From Bradyrhizobium sp. CSA112 (lineage in GTDB: Bacteria > Pseudomonadota > Alphaproteobacteria > Rhizobiales > Xanthobacteraceae), in contig NZ_JAACFS010000008.1 in the NCBI RefSeq assembly GCF_029051645.1, positions 1 through 64,000 on the forward strand: a DNA stretch of 64,000 bases, read 5' to 3'. The number at the start of each line of letters is the position of its first letter. Position 1 is the stretch's first letter. The translations under genes and the position numbers were made by a program. The notes beneath the pieces were generated by a model, which saw only the letters and a list, made by a program, of their open reading frames with translations, was not told the origin of the DNA and made no database searches. This document shows positions 18,470 to 27,614 of this stretch, in pieces.

Positions 18470-19671
18470 CACCCCATACTCCGGCTGATACGCCACCCGT
18501 AGAAACTCATGATCGCGCTGGTGACCAGCGAGATCAGGAGATAGACGCCCATCGTGATGCCGATGATTTCAATCGCCTGCCCGGTCTGGCTCAGCGTGGT
18601 TCCGGCGAACACCGAAACCAGGTCGGGATAGCCGATCGCCACCGCCAGCGAGGAGTTCTTGGTCAGGTTGAGATACTGGTTGGTAAGCGGCGGCAGGATC
18701 ACGCGCATCGCCTGCGGGATCACGATCAGCCGCAGCACCGAACCGCGCTGCAATCCCAGCGAGGAACCGGCTTCCATCTGCCCCCTGTGCACGGAAAGAA
18801 TACCGGCTCGCACGATCTCGGCGATGAAGGCCGCCGTGTAGGTCGATAGCGCCAGCGTCAGCGCGACGAATTCCGGAATCACGCGTGAGCCGCCGGCGAA
18901 GTTGAAGCCCCTGAGGACGGGCACTTCAAACGTGACGGGTAGGCCGAAGATCAGCGCGCTGAGTAGCGGCAGGCCAACCACCAGGCCTAGCGCATAGGGC
19001 CAGACCTTGATCACCTTGCCGCTGTCGAACAGTTGCCGGCGCGCGTAACGCCCCAGCGCAATCGCGACAACGATCCCCAGCAGCACTGCAGCGACGAACG
19101 GCTCGAAACCGGGCGTGCCGATCGGCTTCGGAATCACCAGACCGCGATTACTGAGAAAGAAACTGTCGAAGACGGAGATGCTCTGTCGCGGATTGGGTAA
19201 TGCGGCGAGCACGGCCAGATACCAGAACAGGATCTGGAACAGCAGCGGCAGGTTGCGGATCAGTTCGACATAGCCGCCCGATATCCGCGACAGCAGCCAG
19301 TTCGGCGACAACCGGCCCAGTGCGACGAGGAATCCGATCAGGGTAGCGAAGAAGATGCCGATCACCGAGACCAGCAACGTATTGAGCAGGCCAACCACAA
19401 AGACGCGCGTGTAGGGATCGGATCCGGAATACGGGATCAGGCTCTGGCTGACGTCAAAGCCCGCGTTGTTGGCAAGAAAGCCGAAGCCCGCAGTAATCCG
19501 CTGCGCCTGCAGGTTGGCGCGGGCATTGGCGACGATCTCGTATGAGATCCAGGCGAGCGCGGCGACGAAGAGTAGTTGGAGCACGAAGCCGCTCCAGCCC
19601 GCCCGGCCGCCGAGCGCGCGCTGCAGCTTGGGAAGTAGCTGCGACGGTGGTTTTCGGGGTTCGATGGCCAT
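18469..19671 (-). CDS. aapQ: General L-amino acid ABC transporter permease AapQ
   Basis: 400-aa inner-membrane permease. TM1 at about 27-45, then an external stretch and the helical bundle starting VGLLNTLLVSVIGIFFATLIG. The EAA-type loop is AEIVRAGILSVHRGQMEAGSSLGLQ. The length matches the AapQ family. Its TGA overlaps the aapM ATG (TGATG), and it follows aapJ by 24 bp. Works with AapM to form the channel fed by the AapJ binding protein. Confidence 0.9.
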   Translation of the reverse strand: MAIEPRKPPSQLLPKLQRALGGRAGWSGFVLQLLFVAALAWISYEIVANARANLQAQRITAGFGFLANNAGFDVSQSLIPYSGSDPYTRVFVVGLLNTLLVSVIGIFFATLIGFLVALGRLSPNWLLSRISGGYVELIRNLPLLFQILFWYLAVLAALPNPRQSISVFDSFFLSNRGLVIPKPIGTPGFEPFVAAVLLGIVVAIALGRYARRQLFDSGKVIKVWPYALGLVVGLPLLSALIFGLPVTFEVPVLRGFNFAGGSRVIPEFVALTLALSTYTAAFIAEIVRAGILSVHRGQMEAGSSLGLQRGSVLRLIVIPQAMRVILPPLTNQYLNLTKNSSLAVAIGYPDLVSVFAGTTLSQTGQAIEIIGITMGVYLLISLVTSAIMSFYGWRISRSMG

Positions 19672-19695
19672 CGCCGCAGCCCCTCTCGCTGGCGC

Positions 19696-20712
19696 TTAGC
19701 GGATCGGCGGTGCGTACTGGATACCGCCTTTGCTCCATAGATTGTTGAGGCCGCGGGCGATGCCGAGCTTGGAGCCGGAGCCGACGTTGCGTTCGAAGGA
19801 CTCGCCGTAGTTGCCTACCGCCTTCACGACCCGAACCATCCAATCCTTGGTCAGGCCGAGTTGCTCACCCAGATTGCCGTCGGTGCCGACCGCGCGCTTG
19901 ACCTCGGGTTTGTCGGACTTGACCATCTCGTCGATGTTCTTCTGGGTCATGCCAAGCTCTTCAGCGCCGACCATCGCGTACAGCGTCCATTTCACGATGT
20001 CGAACCACTGATCGTCACCATGGCGGACCATCGGTCCGAGCGGCTCCTTCGAAATCACCTCAGGCAGCACGACGTGATCGGCCGGCGTGGCGACCTTCAG
20101 GCGCTCGGCGTAGAGCTGGGAGACGTCGGAGGTGAAGACGTCGCAGCGGCCGGATTCATAGGCCTTGATGGTTTCGTCGGCGGTCGCGAACGCGATCACC
20201 TCGTACTTCATGTTGTTGCCCTTGAAGTAATCGGCGAGGTTCTGCTCGGTGGTGGTGCCGGTCTGGACGCAGACTGACGCACTGTTGAGCTCCAGCGCTG
20301 AGTTCACCTTCAGCGACTTCTTCACCAGAAAGCCCTGGCCGTCATAATAGGTGACGCCGGTAAAGTTGGCGCCGAGCGAGGTGTCGCGCGACAGTGTCCA
20401 GGTGGTGTTGCGCGACAGCACGTCGATCTCACCCGACTGCAGCGCAGTGAAGCGGTCCTTGGCCGAGAGCGGCACGAACTTGATCTTGGTCGCGTCGTTG
20501 AAGATGGCCGCTGCGATCGCCCGGCAGATGTCGACGTCGAGCCCGGTCCAGTTACCCTTGTCGTCCGGCGTCGAGAAGCCCGGCAAACCCTGGCTGACCC
20601 CGCAGGACAGCATGCCGCGGTCCTTGACCGTCTTGAGGGTTTGCGCCGAGGCGGCCTGGGCCGAGAGACCGGCGGCAAGGGCGAGGGTAACAACCAAAGA
20701 TACGCGTTTCAT
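19696..20712 (-). CDS. aapJ: General L-amino acid periplasmic binding protein
   Basis: 338 aa with a signal peptide (MKRVSLVVTLALAAGLSAQAASA) giving a mature start at about QTLKTVKD. The ATG at 20712 was chosen over an in-frame codon at 20898 because only it places the signal sequence at the N-terminus. The GCGVSQGLPGFS and WTGLDVDICRAIAAA stretches are typical of the SBP_bac_3 amino-acid-binding fold. First gene of aapJQMP; a 335-bp leader and promoter region lies upstream, shared with the divergent metC. Confidence 0.92.
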   Translation of the reverse strand: MKRVSLVVTLALAAGLSAQAASAQTLKTVKDRGMLSCGVSQGLPGFSTPDDKGNWTGLDVDICRAIAAAIFNDATKIKFVPLSAKDRFTALQSGEIDVLSRNTTWTLSRDTSLGANFTGVTYYDGQGFLVKKSLKVNSALELNSASVCVQTGTTTEQNLADYFKGNNMKYEVIAFATADETIKAYESGRCDVFTSDVSQLYAERLKVATPADHVVLPEVISKEPLGPMVRHGDDQWFDIVKWTLYAMVGAEELGMTQKNIDEMVKSDKPEVKRAVGTDGNLGEQLGLTKDWMVRVVKAVGNYGESFERNVGSGSKLGIARGLNNLWSKGGIQYAPPIR

Positions 20713-21047
20713 GGGATTAGGCCTTTCAAGGGTCGTCCGGAGATCGTTTTTTAGGCAACGCCTGACGTTGTGGGGCCAACCGGCTGATCCCTCGCTGAAA
20801 GCGTCATCCTGACCGTGCATTTCACGTGCCATCCCGGTCAGGCTGTGGATCTGATATCGCGGCAGGCCCCTCAACTTGCAGCGACTGTTAGTTGACATGC
20901 ATCTCAGAACGACTGGCGTGCCGGGTCAAGGGGTTGACTGCCGTCTTCTGTGTCTTGTTATTAACTTAGCCGGTCCTGGCCCGCCGCCGGCGGTGTTTTC
21001 GCGATCAAGTTGTGGCTGCGGCATAACGTCTTGGATAATGCAAACGC
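20713..21047. promoter_or_regulatory. Divergent intergenic region between aapJ and metC
   Basis: 335 bp with no gene. It should hold both promoters. Visible structure: CCTGACC (20808-20814) paired with GGTCAGG (20836-20842), about 100 bp ahead of aapJ, and a smaller CAACG-CCTGA-CGTTG dyad near 20757-20771 inside the likely aapJ leader. TTGACT occurs near 20935 on the metC side. No SAM-II riboswitch pattern and no clear sigma-54 -24/-12 element was found. Confidence 0.4.
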
Positions 21048-22241
21048 ATGAGCTTTTCGAACGACGGACGGTCTAATCCGCAAGAACCCGAAACCAGGCT
21101 GGTCACCGGCGGCCGCGATACCAAGGGCCAGCGGGGATTCGTCAATCCGGCCGTGTTTCACGGTTCGACCGTGCTGTATCCGACCGCCGAGGACCTGCAC
21201 GCCCACCGCGCCGAATTCTCCTACGGGCGTCACGGCTCTCCAACCACGCGCGCGCTGCAGGATGTGCTGATGTCGCTGGAAGGCCCGCAATGCGCCGGCG
21301 TCGGGCTTGCGCCATCGGGGCTGGCCGCGATCACCACCACCCTGCTTTCGGTGCTTGGCGCCGGCGATCATGTGCTGGTGACCGACAACGTCTACCGGCC
21401 CTCACGCAACTTCTGCAACGGCATGCTGACCCGTTACGGCGTCGAGGTCGGCTATTTCGATCCGCTGATCGGCGCTGGAATCGAAAAGCTGTTCAAGCCC
21501 AACACCAAGGCAGTGCTGGTGGAAGCGCCCGGCTCGCAGTCGTTTGAAATGAGCGACATCCCCGCCATCGCCGAAGTCGCGCATGCCAAGGGCGCCCTCG
21601 TCATCGACGACAACACCTGGGCCACGCCCTTGTTTCACCGCTCGCTCGACCAGGGCGTCGACATCAGCATGCAGGCTGCCACCAAATATATCGGCGGCCA
21701 TTCCGACATCATGTTCGGCACGATTTCGGCGAACGCAAAAACCTGGCCGCTGATTGCCGAAGGCATTCGCCTGCTCGGCGTTTGCGCCGGTCCCGACGAC
21801 GTCTTCCTGGCGCTGCGCGGCACCCGCACGCTGGCGGTGCGGCTCGCGCAGCATTACCGCTCGGGCCTCGAAATGGCGCGCTGGCTCGCCGCCCGCCCCG
21901 AGGTCCTGCAGGTCCTGCATCCCGGGCTCGAAAGCCATCCCGGCCACGCGATCTGGAAGCGCGACTTTACGGGCGCCTCCGGCCTGTTCAGCATTGTGTT
22001 GAAGCCGGTGCCGCAGAAGGCGGTCGATGCCCTGCTCGATACTGTGAAGCTGTTCGGCATGGGCTTTTCGTGGGGCGGCTTCGAAAGCCTAATCATCCCG
22101 TTCGACTGCGATCCCTACCGCACCGCAACCAAATGGTCCCCCGGCGGGCCGACGCTGCGGCTCCACATCGGCCTGGAGAATGTCGACGACCTCAAGGCTG
22201 ATCTCGAGCGCGGCTTTGCGGCGTTGAAGGCCGCCACTTAG
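21048..22241 (+). CDS. metC: Cystathionine beta-lyase (Cys/Met metabolism PLP enzyme)
   Basis: 397-aa PLP enzyme of the Cys/Met gamma family. The cofactor lysine is K213 in QAATKYIGGHSD; IDDNTWATP (186-194) supplies the PLP-ring aspartate, and EFSYGRHGSPTT (56-67) the phosphate-binding tyrosine region. Converts cystathionine to homocysteine, pyruvate and ammonia in methionine biosynthesis. Stands alone and ends 7 bp before the stop of the convergent pdxA-like gene. Members of this family differ in beta- versus gamma-elimination; the overall look (FSYGRHG, SFEMSDIPAI) fits beta-lyase. Confidence 0.85.
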   Translation: MSFSNDGRSNPQEPETRLVTGGRDTKGQRGFVNPAVFHGSTVLYPTAEDLHAHRAEFSYGRHGSPTTRALQDVLMSLEGPQCAGVGLAPSGLAAITTTLLSVLGAGDHVLVTDNVYRPSRNFCNGMLTRYGVEVGYFDPLIGAGIEKLFKPNTKAVLVEAPGSQSFEMSDIPAIAEVAHAKGALVIDDNTWATPLFHRSLDQGVDISMQAATKYIGGHSDIMFGTISANAKTWPLIAEGIRLLGVCAGPDDVFLALRGTRTLAVRLAQHYRSGLEMARWLAARPEVLQVLHPGLESHPGHAIWKRDFTGASGLFSIVLKPVPQKAVDALLDTVKLFGMGFSWGGFESLIIPFDCDPYRTATKWSPGGPTLRLHIGLENVDDLKADLERGFAALKAAT

Positions 22242-22248
22242 CGCGTTT

Positions 22249-23277
22249 TCAAGGAAGCGGAGCCGGTTTCCGCGCGCCCGCCATCTCGGCCGCGAGCAAC
22301 AAGGCCGCGCGGCTGGCGCCAACCGAGGCGATGCCCTGGCCTGCGATGTCATAGGCCGTGCCATGCGCCGGCGTGCAGATCGGAAACGGGAAACCTCCCA
22401 GGATTGTCACCCCGCGATCGAAGCCCATCAGCTTCATCGCGATCTGGCCCTGGTCGTGATACATCGTCAGCACCGCATCAAAGGCACCGTTCTTGGCGCG
22501 CAGGAAAACGGTGTCGGCCGGAAACGGCCCTTCCGCCGCTATTCCCTCGGCCCGGCCGGCCATCACCGCGGGTTCGATCACATCGATCTCCTCGCGGCCG
22601 AAATTGCCACCGTCGCCGGCATGCGGATTGAGGCCGGCCACCGCGATACGGGGCGTGGCAAAGCCAGCCCGCCGCATGCAGGCATCGGTCAGTTTCAGCG
22701 CACGATGAATACGTTCGACGGAAAGACGCGAGGCGACGTCCTTGAGCGCGATATGCGAAGTGACGCGCGCATTCCAGAGCCTGTCGAGCACGTTGAATTC
22801 GCTGGCCGGCGTTTTCAGGCCGGCGATCTCGGTGGAGAATGCGATCTCGTCGTCGTACTCGGCGCGCGCGAGCCGCATTGCCTTCTTGTTGAACGGCGTG
22901 AAGCAGACCGCATCTGCCTGCCCGTCGCGCGCCAGCGTGAGCGCGCGACGGTAATTCTCCAGCGCGAATGCGCCGCCGGTCTGGCTGGCGACACCACGTT
23001 CGATCTTGGCGGGATCAAGATGGCCGACATCTATAAAGGCGGCATCATCGCCGATTGTTCGAGGGTCCGCGGACGGCGTCACATTTGGCAGGTCGGCCTT
23101 GACGCCGGCTATCCGCGCGCCTTCGTCAAAAACGCGGCGGTCTCCGATCACGATCAGGCGTGCGCGGGAGCGGATTTCGTCGAGGCAGGAGAGCTTCGCG
23201 GTCAGCTCCGGGCTGATGCCGGCGGGGTCTCCCATCGCCAGCGCAATCACCGGCTTGCCGGGGTTCTGCACGTTCAT
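22249..23277 (-). CDS. PdxA-family NAD-dependent dehydrogenase
   Basis: 342 aa. Start motif MGDPAGISPEL (15-25), CFTPFNKKAM (125-134), and the metal-binding histidines H175 (TSHIALKD), H219 (GLNPHAGDGG) and H274 (MYHDQGQ) are all present, so it should be an active metal- and NAD-dependent oxidative decarboxylase. Classical PdxA makes the vitamin B6 precursor from 4-phosphohydroxy-threonine. Here the gene is the last of a catabolic operon and overlaps tctA (ATGA), as do PdxA2 and TphB-type paralogues acting on hydroxy-acids or aromatic diols. A catabolic role is therefore favoured over pyridoxine synthesis, but the substrate is unknown. Confidence 0.82.
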   Translation of the reverse strand: MNVQNPGKPVIALAMGDPAGISPELTAKLSCLDEIRSRARLIVIGDRRVFDEGARIAGVKADLPNVTPSADPRTIGDDAAFIDVGHLDPAKIERGVASQTGGAFALENYRRALTLARDGQADAVCFTPFNKKAMRLARAEYDDEIAFSTEIAGLKTPASEFNVLDRLWNARVTSHIALKDVASRLSVERIHRALKLTDACMRRAGFATPRIAVAGLNPHAGDGGNFGREEIDVIEPAVMAGRAEGIAAEGPFPADTVFLRAKNGAFDAVLTMYHDQGQIAMKLMGFDRGVTILGGFPFPICTPAHGTAYDIAGQGIASVGASRAALLLAAEMAGARKPAPLP

Positions 23278-24800
23278 ATGATCCTCACTTTTTCATGCGC
23301 GGCTTCGTCCGGTTTTCGCAGCAGACGCACGATCTGCAAGGCAAGCGGAAGCAGCAACAACGCCATCCCGGCCAGGACGAGGGTCGTCACCAGCCGGTTC
23401 GCAAAGAATATCCCGAGCGATCCCTTCGACATCAGCATGGCCTGCCGAAAGGCGTCCTCGGCCTTGTCGCCGATCACGATCGCAAGCACCAGCGGCGCCA
23501 AGGGATAGTGCAGCTTCTTGAAGAGATAGCCGACGACGCCGAAGCCGAGCATCAGGACGACGTCGAGATAGGAGTTCGAGACCGAATAGGCGCCGACGAC
23601 GCAGATGATGACGATCAGCGGTGCGATGACCGCGAAGGGAATGCGCATCAGGGCGGCAAACACCGGAACGGTGAGCAACACGAGCGCAACCGCAACGATG
23701 TTGCCGACATACATCGAGGCGATCAGCCCCCAGACGAAATCCTTCTGATCGACGAACAGCATCGGTCCGGGGTTCAATCCCCAGATCATCAGCCCGCCCA
23801 TCATGACGGCGGCCGTCGCCGAGCCGGGAATGCCGAGCGAGAGCATCGGCAATAATGCGCTGGTGCCGGCGGCATGGTCGGCGGTCTCCGGCGCGATGAT
23901 GCCCTCGGCCTCACCGCTGCCGAAACGCGCGCCATTGTGCGAGAAGCGCTTGGCGATGCCATAGCTCATGAAGGAAGCGGCGGTCGGACCGCCCGGCGTA
24001 ATGCCCATCCAGCAGCCGATGGCGGCGCTGCGCAGCAACGCGATGCCATAGCGCGGCAAACGGCCCAGCGCCCGGAAGACTTCCTTCCAATCGACCTTCG
24101 ACGATACCGCGCGGGCCTGGAACTCCTCCTCCACCGCAATCAACAACTCGCCGATGCCGAACAGCCCCATGACGGCAACGACGAAGCTGACGCCCTTCAC
24201 CAGTTCGTCGATACCCATGGTCAGGCGAACGCTGCCCGAGACCGTATCGATGCCGATCGCGGCGATGGCAAAGCCGATCGCGAGTGCCACCACCGTCTTG
24301 ATCGGCGCCGCACCGCCCATGCCGACGAAACTGGCGAAGGCTAGGAAATAGACCGCGAAGTATTCGGGCGGTCCGAAGGCGAGCGCCACCTGCGCCACCC
24401 AGGACGCCAGAAACGTAATCAGGATCACGCCGACAAGCGCGCCGAACGCCGCCGAGCCGAAGGCGGTGGCAAGCGCCGTCGTCGGCCGGCCGTCGCGCGC
24501 CATCGGATAGCCGTCGAACGTGGTGGCGACCGACGAAGGTTCGCCCGGGATGTTGAACAGGATAGACGTCACCGAGCCGCCGAACAGCGCGCCCCAATAC
24601 ATGCTCGAAAGCAGGATGATCGCCGACACCGGCTGCATGCCGAAGGTCAGCGGCAGCAACAGCGATACCCCGTTTGGCGCACCCAGGCCCGGCAGAACGC
24701 CGACCAGAATGCCGAGCAGGACGCCGATCACCATCAGCGTCAGGTGCGGAACGGTGACTGCGATGGTGAAACCGTGCAGCAGCGATTGAAGGTTTTCCAT
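23274..24800 (-). CDS. tctA: Tripartite tricarboxylate transporter large permease
   Basis: 508-aa inner-membrane protein with the family motif GVLPGLGAPNGVSLLLPLTFGM near the N-terminus and TPGGPTAASFMSYGIAKR near residue 270. About 12 hydrophobic helices are visible across its length. Takes up a carboxylate delivered by TctC in a cation-driven manner together with TctB. Its stop overlaps the pdxA-like start (ATGA), tying the transport to that enzyme. Confidence 0.9.
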   Translation of the reverse strand: MENLQSLLHGFTIAVTVPHLTLMVIGVLLGILVGVLPGLGAPNGVSLLLPLTFGMQPVSAIILLSSMYWGALFGGSVTSILFNIPGEPSSVATTFDGYPMARDGRPTTALATAFGSAAFGALVGVILITFLASWVAQVALAFGPPEYFAVYFLAFASFVGMGGAAPIKTVVALAIGFAIAAIGIDTVSGSVRLTMGIDELVKGVSFVVAVMGLFGIGELLIAVEEEFQARAVSSKVDWKEVFRALGRLPRYGIALLRSAAIGCWMGITPGGPTAASFMSYGIAKRFSHNGARFGSGEAEGIIAPETADHAAGTSALLPMLSLGIPGSATAAVMMGGLMIWGLNPGPMLFVDQKDFVWGLIASMYVGNIVAVALVLLTVPVFAALMRIPFAVIAPLIVIICVVGAYSVSNSYLDVVLMLGFGVVGYLFKKLHYPLAPLVLAIVIGDKAEDAFRQAMLMSKGSLGIFFANRLVTTLVLAGMALLLLPLALQIVRLLRKPDEAAHEKVRII

Positions 24801-24811
24801 CGCCCGCCCCT

Positions 24812-25294
24812 TCAGAAGCCGAACGCTGCGGCGAGCGCGCCGTGCGGCAGCGACACCTGGAACATGCGCTCGAACACGACGTAAAGCGCAAGCGGAGTTG
24901 CCGCGGCGATAACAAGCGCGCGCAAAACCGATTGCCGCCTCGGCAGCGCCAGCACCGCGAAAACATAGCCCGCTGAGGCGAGATACATTCCAACCAGTGG
25001 AATGACGGCGACGAAAATCGCGGCTGGAACGAACAACCCCGCCAGGCGGCGCAATTCGGACGGCGTGACGGCTATCCTGACTATTGCAAGGGTGCCGCGC
25101 CCCATGGCGCCCTGTCCCATGTTGTAAAGGCTGCCGAGCACGATGATGACGCCGGTCAGGAAAGGGAATGTGCCGGCGTCGACGCCGGCGCTCGACCAGC
25201 CGATGCCGTTGTCGATGCTGGATACGACGACCACGACGCCGAAGATTCCGGTCAGTGCCGCCGTGGCTATCTCAAGCGCACGTCGCGATATCAT
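24812..25294 (-). CDS. tctB: Tripartite tricarboxylate transporter small permease
   Basis: 160 aa with four hydrophobic helices (for example IATAALTGIFGVVVVVSS, FLTGVIIVLGSLYNM, LAGLFVPAAIFVAVIPLVGMY), the DUF1468/TctB layout. The ATG at 25294 is preferred to one at 25321: it has AGTAGGGTGGG upstream as a ribosome site and avoids overlap with the tctC stop. Lies 11 bp ahead of tctA. Confidence 0.85.
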   Translation of the reverse strand: MISRRALEIATAALTGIFGVVVVVSSIDNGIGWSSAGVDAGTFPFLTGVIIVLGSLYNMGQGAMGRGTLAIVRIAVTPSELRRLAGLFVPAAIFVAVIPLVGMYLASAGYVFAVLALPRRQSVLRALVIAAATPLALYVVFERMFQVSLPHGALAAAFGF

Positions 25295-25305
25295 CGCGTC
25301 CCACC

Positions 25306-26298
25306 CTACTTCAGCAGCCAACCCTGTTCGCCGGCAACCTGCTTCACGTGTTCAAGGTCCTGCTTGATGAAATCGACGAACGCAGCGCCGGTCAGGAAGG
25401 TGTCAACCTGCGACGTCTTCTCGATGTACTCCTTCCATTCGGGCGTCGCCTGCACCTTCTTCATGAGATCGACGTAGAACGCCGCCTGCTCCGGGCTGAC
25501 CTTGCCAGGCAGCCACACCGTCCGCGGTTGCTCATATTGCGAGATCGCCAGCCCCTGCTCGACGCAGGTCGGCACGTCGCTCCAGCCTTCTGACGCCGTG
25601 ACCTTCGGCCCCTGCGGCAACCGCTTCGGGCTGAAGGCACAGAGCGGGCGCTGGGTACTTCCGCGCCACTGCCCAAGGCTCTCGGAGGGATTGTTGACGT
25701 GCGCATCGATATGGCCGCCGGCCAGTTGCACGGCCGCCTCGGCGCCGCTCTTGAAGGGGATGTATGTGAATTTGACGCGCGCCGCCTTCTCGATCATCCG
25801 CGTCAAGACCTCGTCGGTGTCCTTGGACTGCGCGCCACCCATCTTGAACTCGGTCGCGGCGGCCGCCTTGAGAAAGTCGCCCGCCGTCTTGTAGGGCGCG
25901 TCCTGTTTCACCCACAGCAGGAACTCGTCCTGCGCCATCGCGGCGATCGGGGTGAGATCGGTGTAGTTGAAGGCAACCTTGGAGACGAGCGGTTGCTGCC
26001 ATGCGTTCGAAGTGCCGAAGATCACCTTGTAGGGATCGCCGGCAGACGCCCTACCGTAGACATAGCCTTCCGCCCCGCTGCCGCCGCCCTTGTTGACGAC
26101 CACGATCGGCTGATCAGTCAATTTGTATTTGGTGACGATGCTCTGGACGGCGCGCGCGAGATTGTCGGTGCCGCCGCCCGGCCCCGCGGTTGCGACGAAC
26201 TCGATCGGCTTCTGCGGCTGCCACGCCGCGGCGGCCGGAATCGCGCCCGCCAGCATGAACGCTGTCGTGGACAGCAGGAGTTTTGAAGTGATCTTCAT
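25306..26298 (-). CDS. tctC: Tripartite tricarboxylate transporter binding protein
   Basis: 330-aa periplasmic receptor of the Bug/TctC family. Signal peptide MKITSKLLLSTTAFMLAGAIPAAAA; start at the ATG at 26298, which has GGAGG upstream. Family features PIEFVATAGPGGGTDNLAR and VVVNKGGGSGAEGYVYG bind the carboxylate. Such proteins take citrate, other di- and tricarboxylates or aromatic acids, so the ligand cannot be named. Sits between the CoA-transferase gene and tctB. Confidence 0.9.
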   Translation of the reverse strand: MKITSKLLLSTTAFMLAGAIPAAAAWQPQKPIEFVATAGPGGGTDNLARAVQSIVTKYKLTDQPIVVVNKGGGSGAEGYVYGRASAGDPYKVIFGTSNAWQQPLVSKVAFNYTDLTPIAAMAQDEFLLWVKQDAPYKTAGDFLKAAAATEFKMGGAQSKDTDEVLTRMIEKAARVKFTYIPFKSGAEAAVQLAGGHIDAHVNNPSESLGQWRGSTQRPLCAFSPKRLPQGPKVTASEGWSDVPTCVEQGLAISQYEQPRTVWLPGKVSPEQAAFYVDLMKKVQATPEWKEYIEKTSQVDTFLTGAAFVDFIKQDLEHVKQVAGEQGWLLK

Positions 26299-26351
26299 GG
26301 GGTTCCTCCGGATAGGCATTTTTTGTTGTCGTTCGTATTTTCGTCTTCTCG

Positions 26352-27605
26352 TCAGGCGACCTGCTCCTTGCGGCCGGCCGAGGCGGCGACGATCGCGCCC
26401 TCCCGCTCGAACGCATCGATCTGCGCCTGATCAAAACCATGTTCGCGCAGCACCTCGCGCGTATGCTCGCCATAGACGGGCGCGCCCGAACGTACCTTGC
26501 CGGGCGTCGCTGAGAATTTGACCGGTAGCCCGATCGTCTTCACCGGTCCGAGCGTCGAATGCTCGACCTCGACCACCATGTCGCGCGCGAGCGTCTGCGG
26601 ATCGCTCAGCGCTTCCAGCATGTCGTGAATGGGGCCGCACGGCACGCCCTTCTCGTCCAGCGCCGCCAGCCAATGCGCCCGCGTCTGTTTCCGGAAGCGG
26701 ACGCTCAGTTCGGCTTCGAGTTCCTTCAAATGCGCCATGCGGTCGGAGCCGTCGATGAAGCGCAGGTCTGAGGCCAGCTCCAGCGCGTCAAGCGCTTCCA
26801 GCATCAACAGCCAATGCTTCTTGTTGGCGCCGCCTACCACGAGCCAGCCGTCGGATGCCTCGAACGCCTGATACGGCGCGTTGAGCGGATGGGCCGAGCC
26901 CATGGCGCGCGGCGCCACATTGCTGGCGAGCGCAATCGTCGACTGCCAATAGGTCTGAACCAGCGCCGCCTCGTAGAGCGATGTCTCCACCCATTGCCCT
27001 TCGCCGGTCTTGAGCCGGTGCGAATAGGCGGCAAGGATGCCCATGCTGGCCAAGAGTCCGGCCGTGATATCGGACAGCGGCGGACCGCATTTCACCGGCG
27101 GACCGTCCGGCCGTTCGCCTGTGAAACTCATGATGCCGCTCATCGCCTGGGCGACCAGATCGAAGCCGCGGCGATGCCTGTAAGGTCCGGTGCGGCCGAA
27201 GCCGGACAGCGAGCAATAGATCAGCGCCGGAAAATCCCGGTGCAGATCCTCATAGCCGAAGCCGAGCCGCTCCATTGCGCCCGGCGCAAAATTCTCGACC
27301 AGAACGTCGGCGCCGGCGATCAGCCGCCGCAGCACTTCCTTGCCGCCTGCGGTCTTTAAGTCGAGCACGATGCCGCGCTTGTTGCGGTTCATCATCAGGA
27401 AGGAAGCCGCCTCGTCACCGATCTTCGGCGGCACCGAATGCCGCGTGTCGTCACCATTCGGCCATTTCTCGATCTTGATGACGTCGGCGCCCATGTCGGC
27501 AAGCATCAGGGTGCAGGTCGGCCCCGCCATCACATGGGTGAGATCGATGACCTTGAGGCCGGCGAGCGGCCCCGAGCGCGGCGCCTTATCGTTTTGAACG
27601 GACAT
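26352..27605 (-). CDS. Family III CoA transferase (CaiB/BaiF type)
   Basis: 417 aa. LAGLKVIDLTHVMAGPTCTLMLADMGADVIKIEK (15-47) is the family start. GFDLVAQAMSG (147-157) places D149 where the catalytic aspartate that forms the acyl anhydride normally sits. NKRGIVLDLK and ENFAPGAMERLG are also conserved. Moves CoA between an acyl-CoA donor such as succinyl-CoA and the operon's carboxylic acid substrate. Lies 9 bp after the enoyl-CoA hydratase gene and 53 bp before tctC, so import, activation and hydration are encoded together. Confidence 0.88.
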   Translation of the reverse strand: MSVQNDKAPRSGPLAGLKVIDLTHVMAGPTCTLMLADMGADVIKIEKWPNGDDTRHSVPPKIGDEAASFLMMNRNKRGIVLDLKTAGGKEVLRRLIAGADVLVENFAPGAMERLGFGYEDLHRDFPALIYCSLSGFGRTGPYRHRRGFDLVAQAMSGIMSFTGERPDGPPVKCGPPLSDITAGLLASMGILAAYSHRLKTGEGQWVETSLYEAALVQTYWQSTIALASNVAPRAMGSAHPLNAPYQAFEASDGWLVVGGANKKHWLLMLEALDALELASDLRFIDGSDRMAHLKELEAELSVRFRKQTRAHWLAALDEKGVPCGPIHDMLEALSDPQTLARDMVVEVEHSTLGPVKTIGLPVKFSATPGKVRSGAPVYGEHTREVLREHGFDQAQIDAFEREGAIVAASAGRKEQVA

Positions 27606-27614
27606 TAAGGGCTC

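Noticed and set aside
20713..21047. SAM-II riboswitch or sigma-54 promoter upstream of metC/aapJ
   Set aside because: The sequence lacks the SAM-II core and a TGGC-N-TTGC element at proper spacing.
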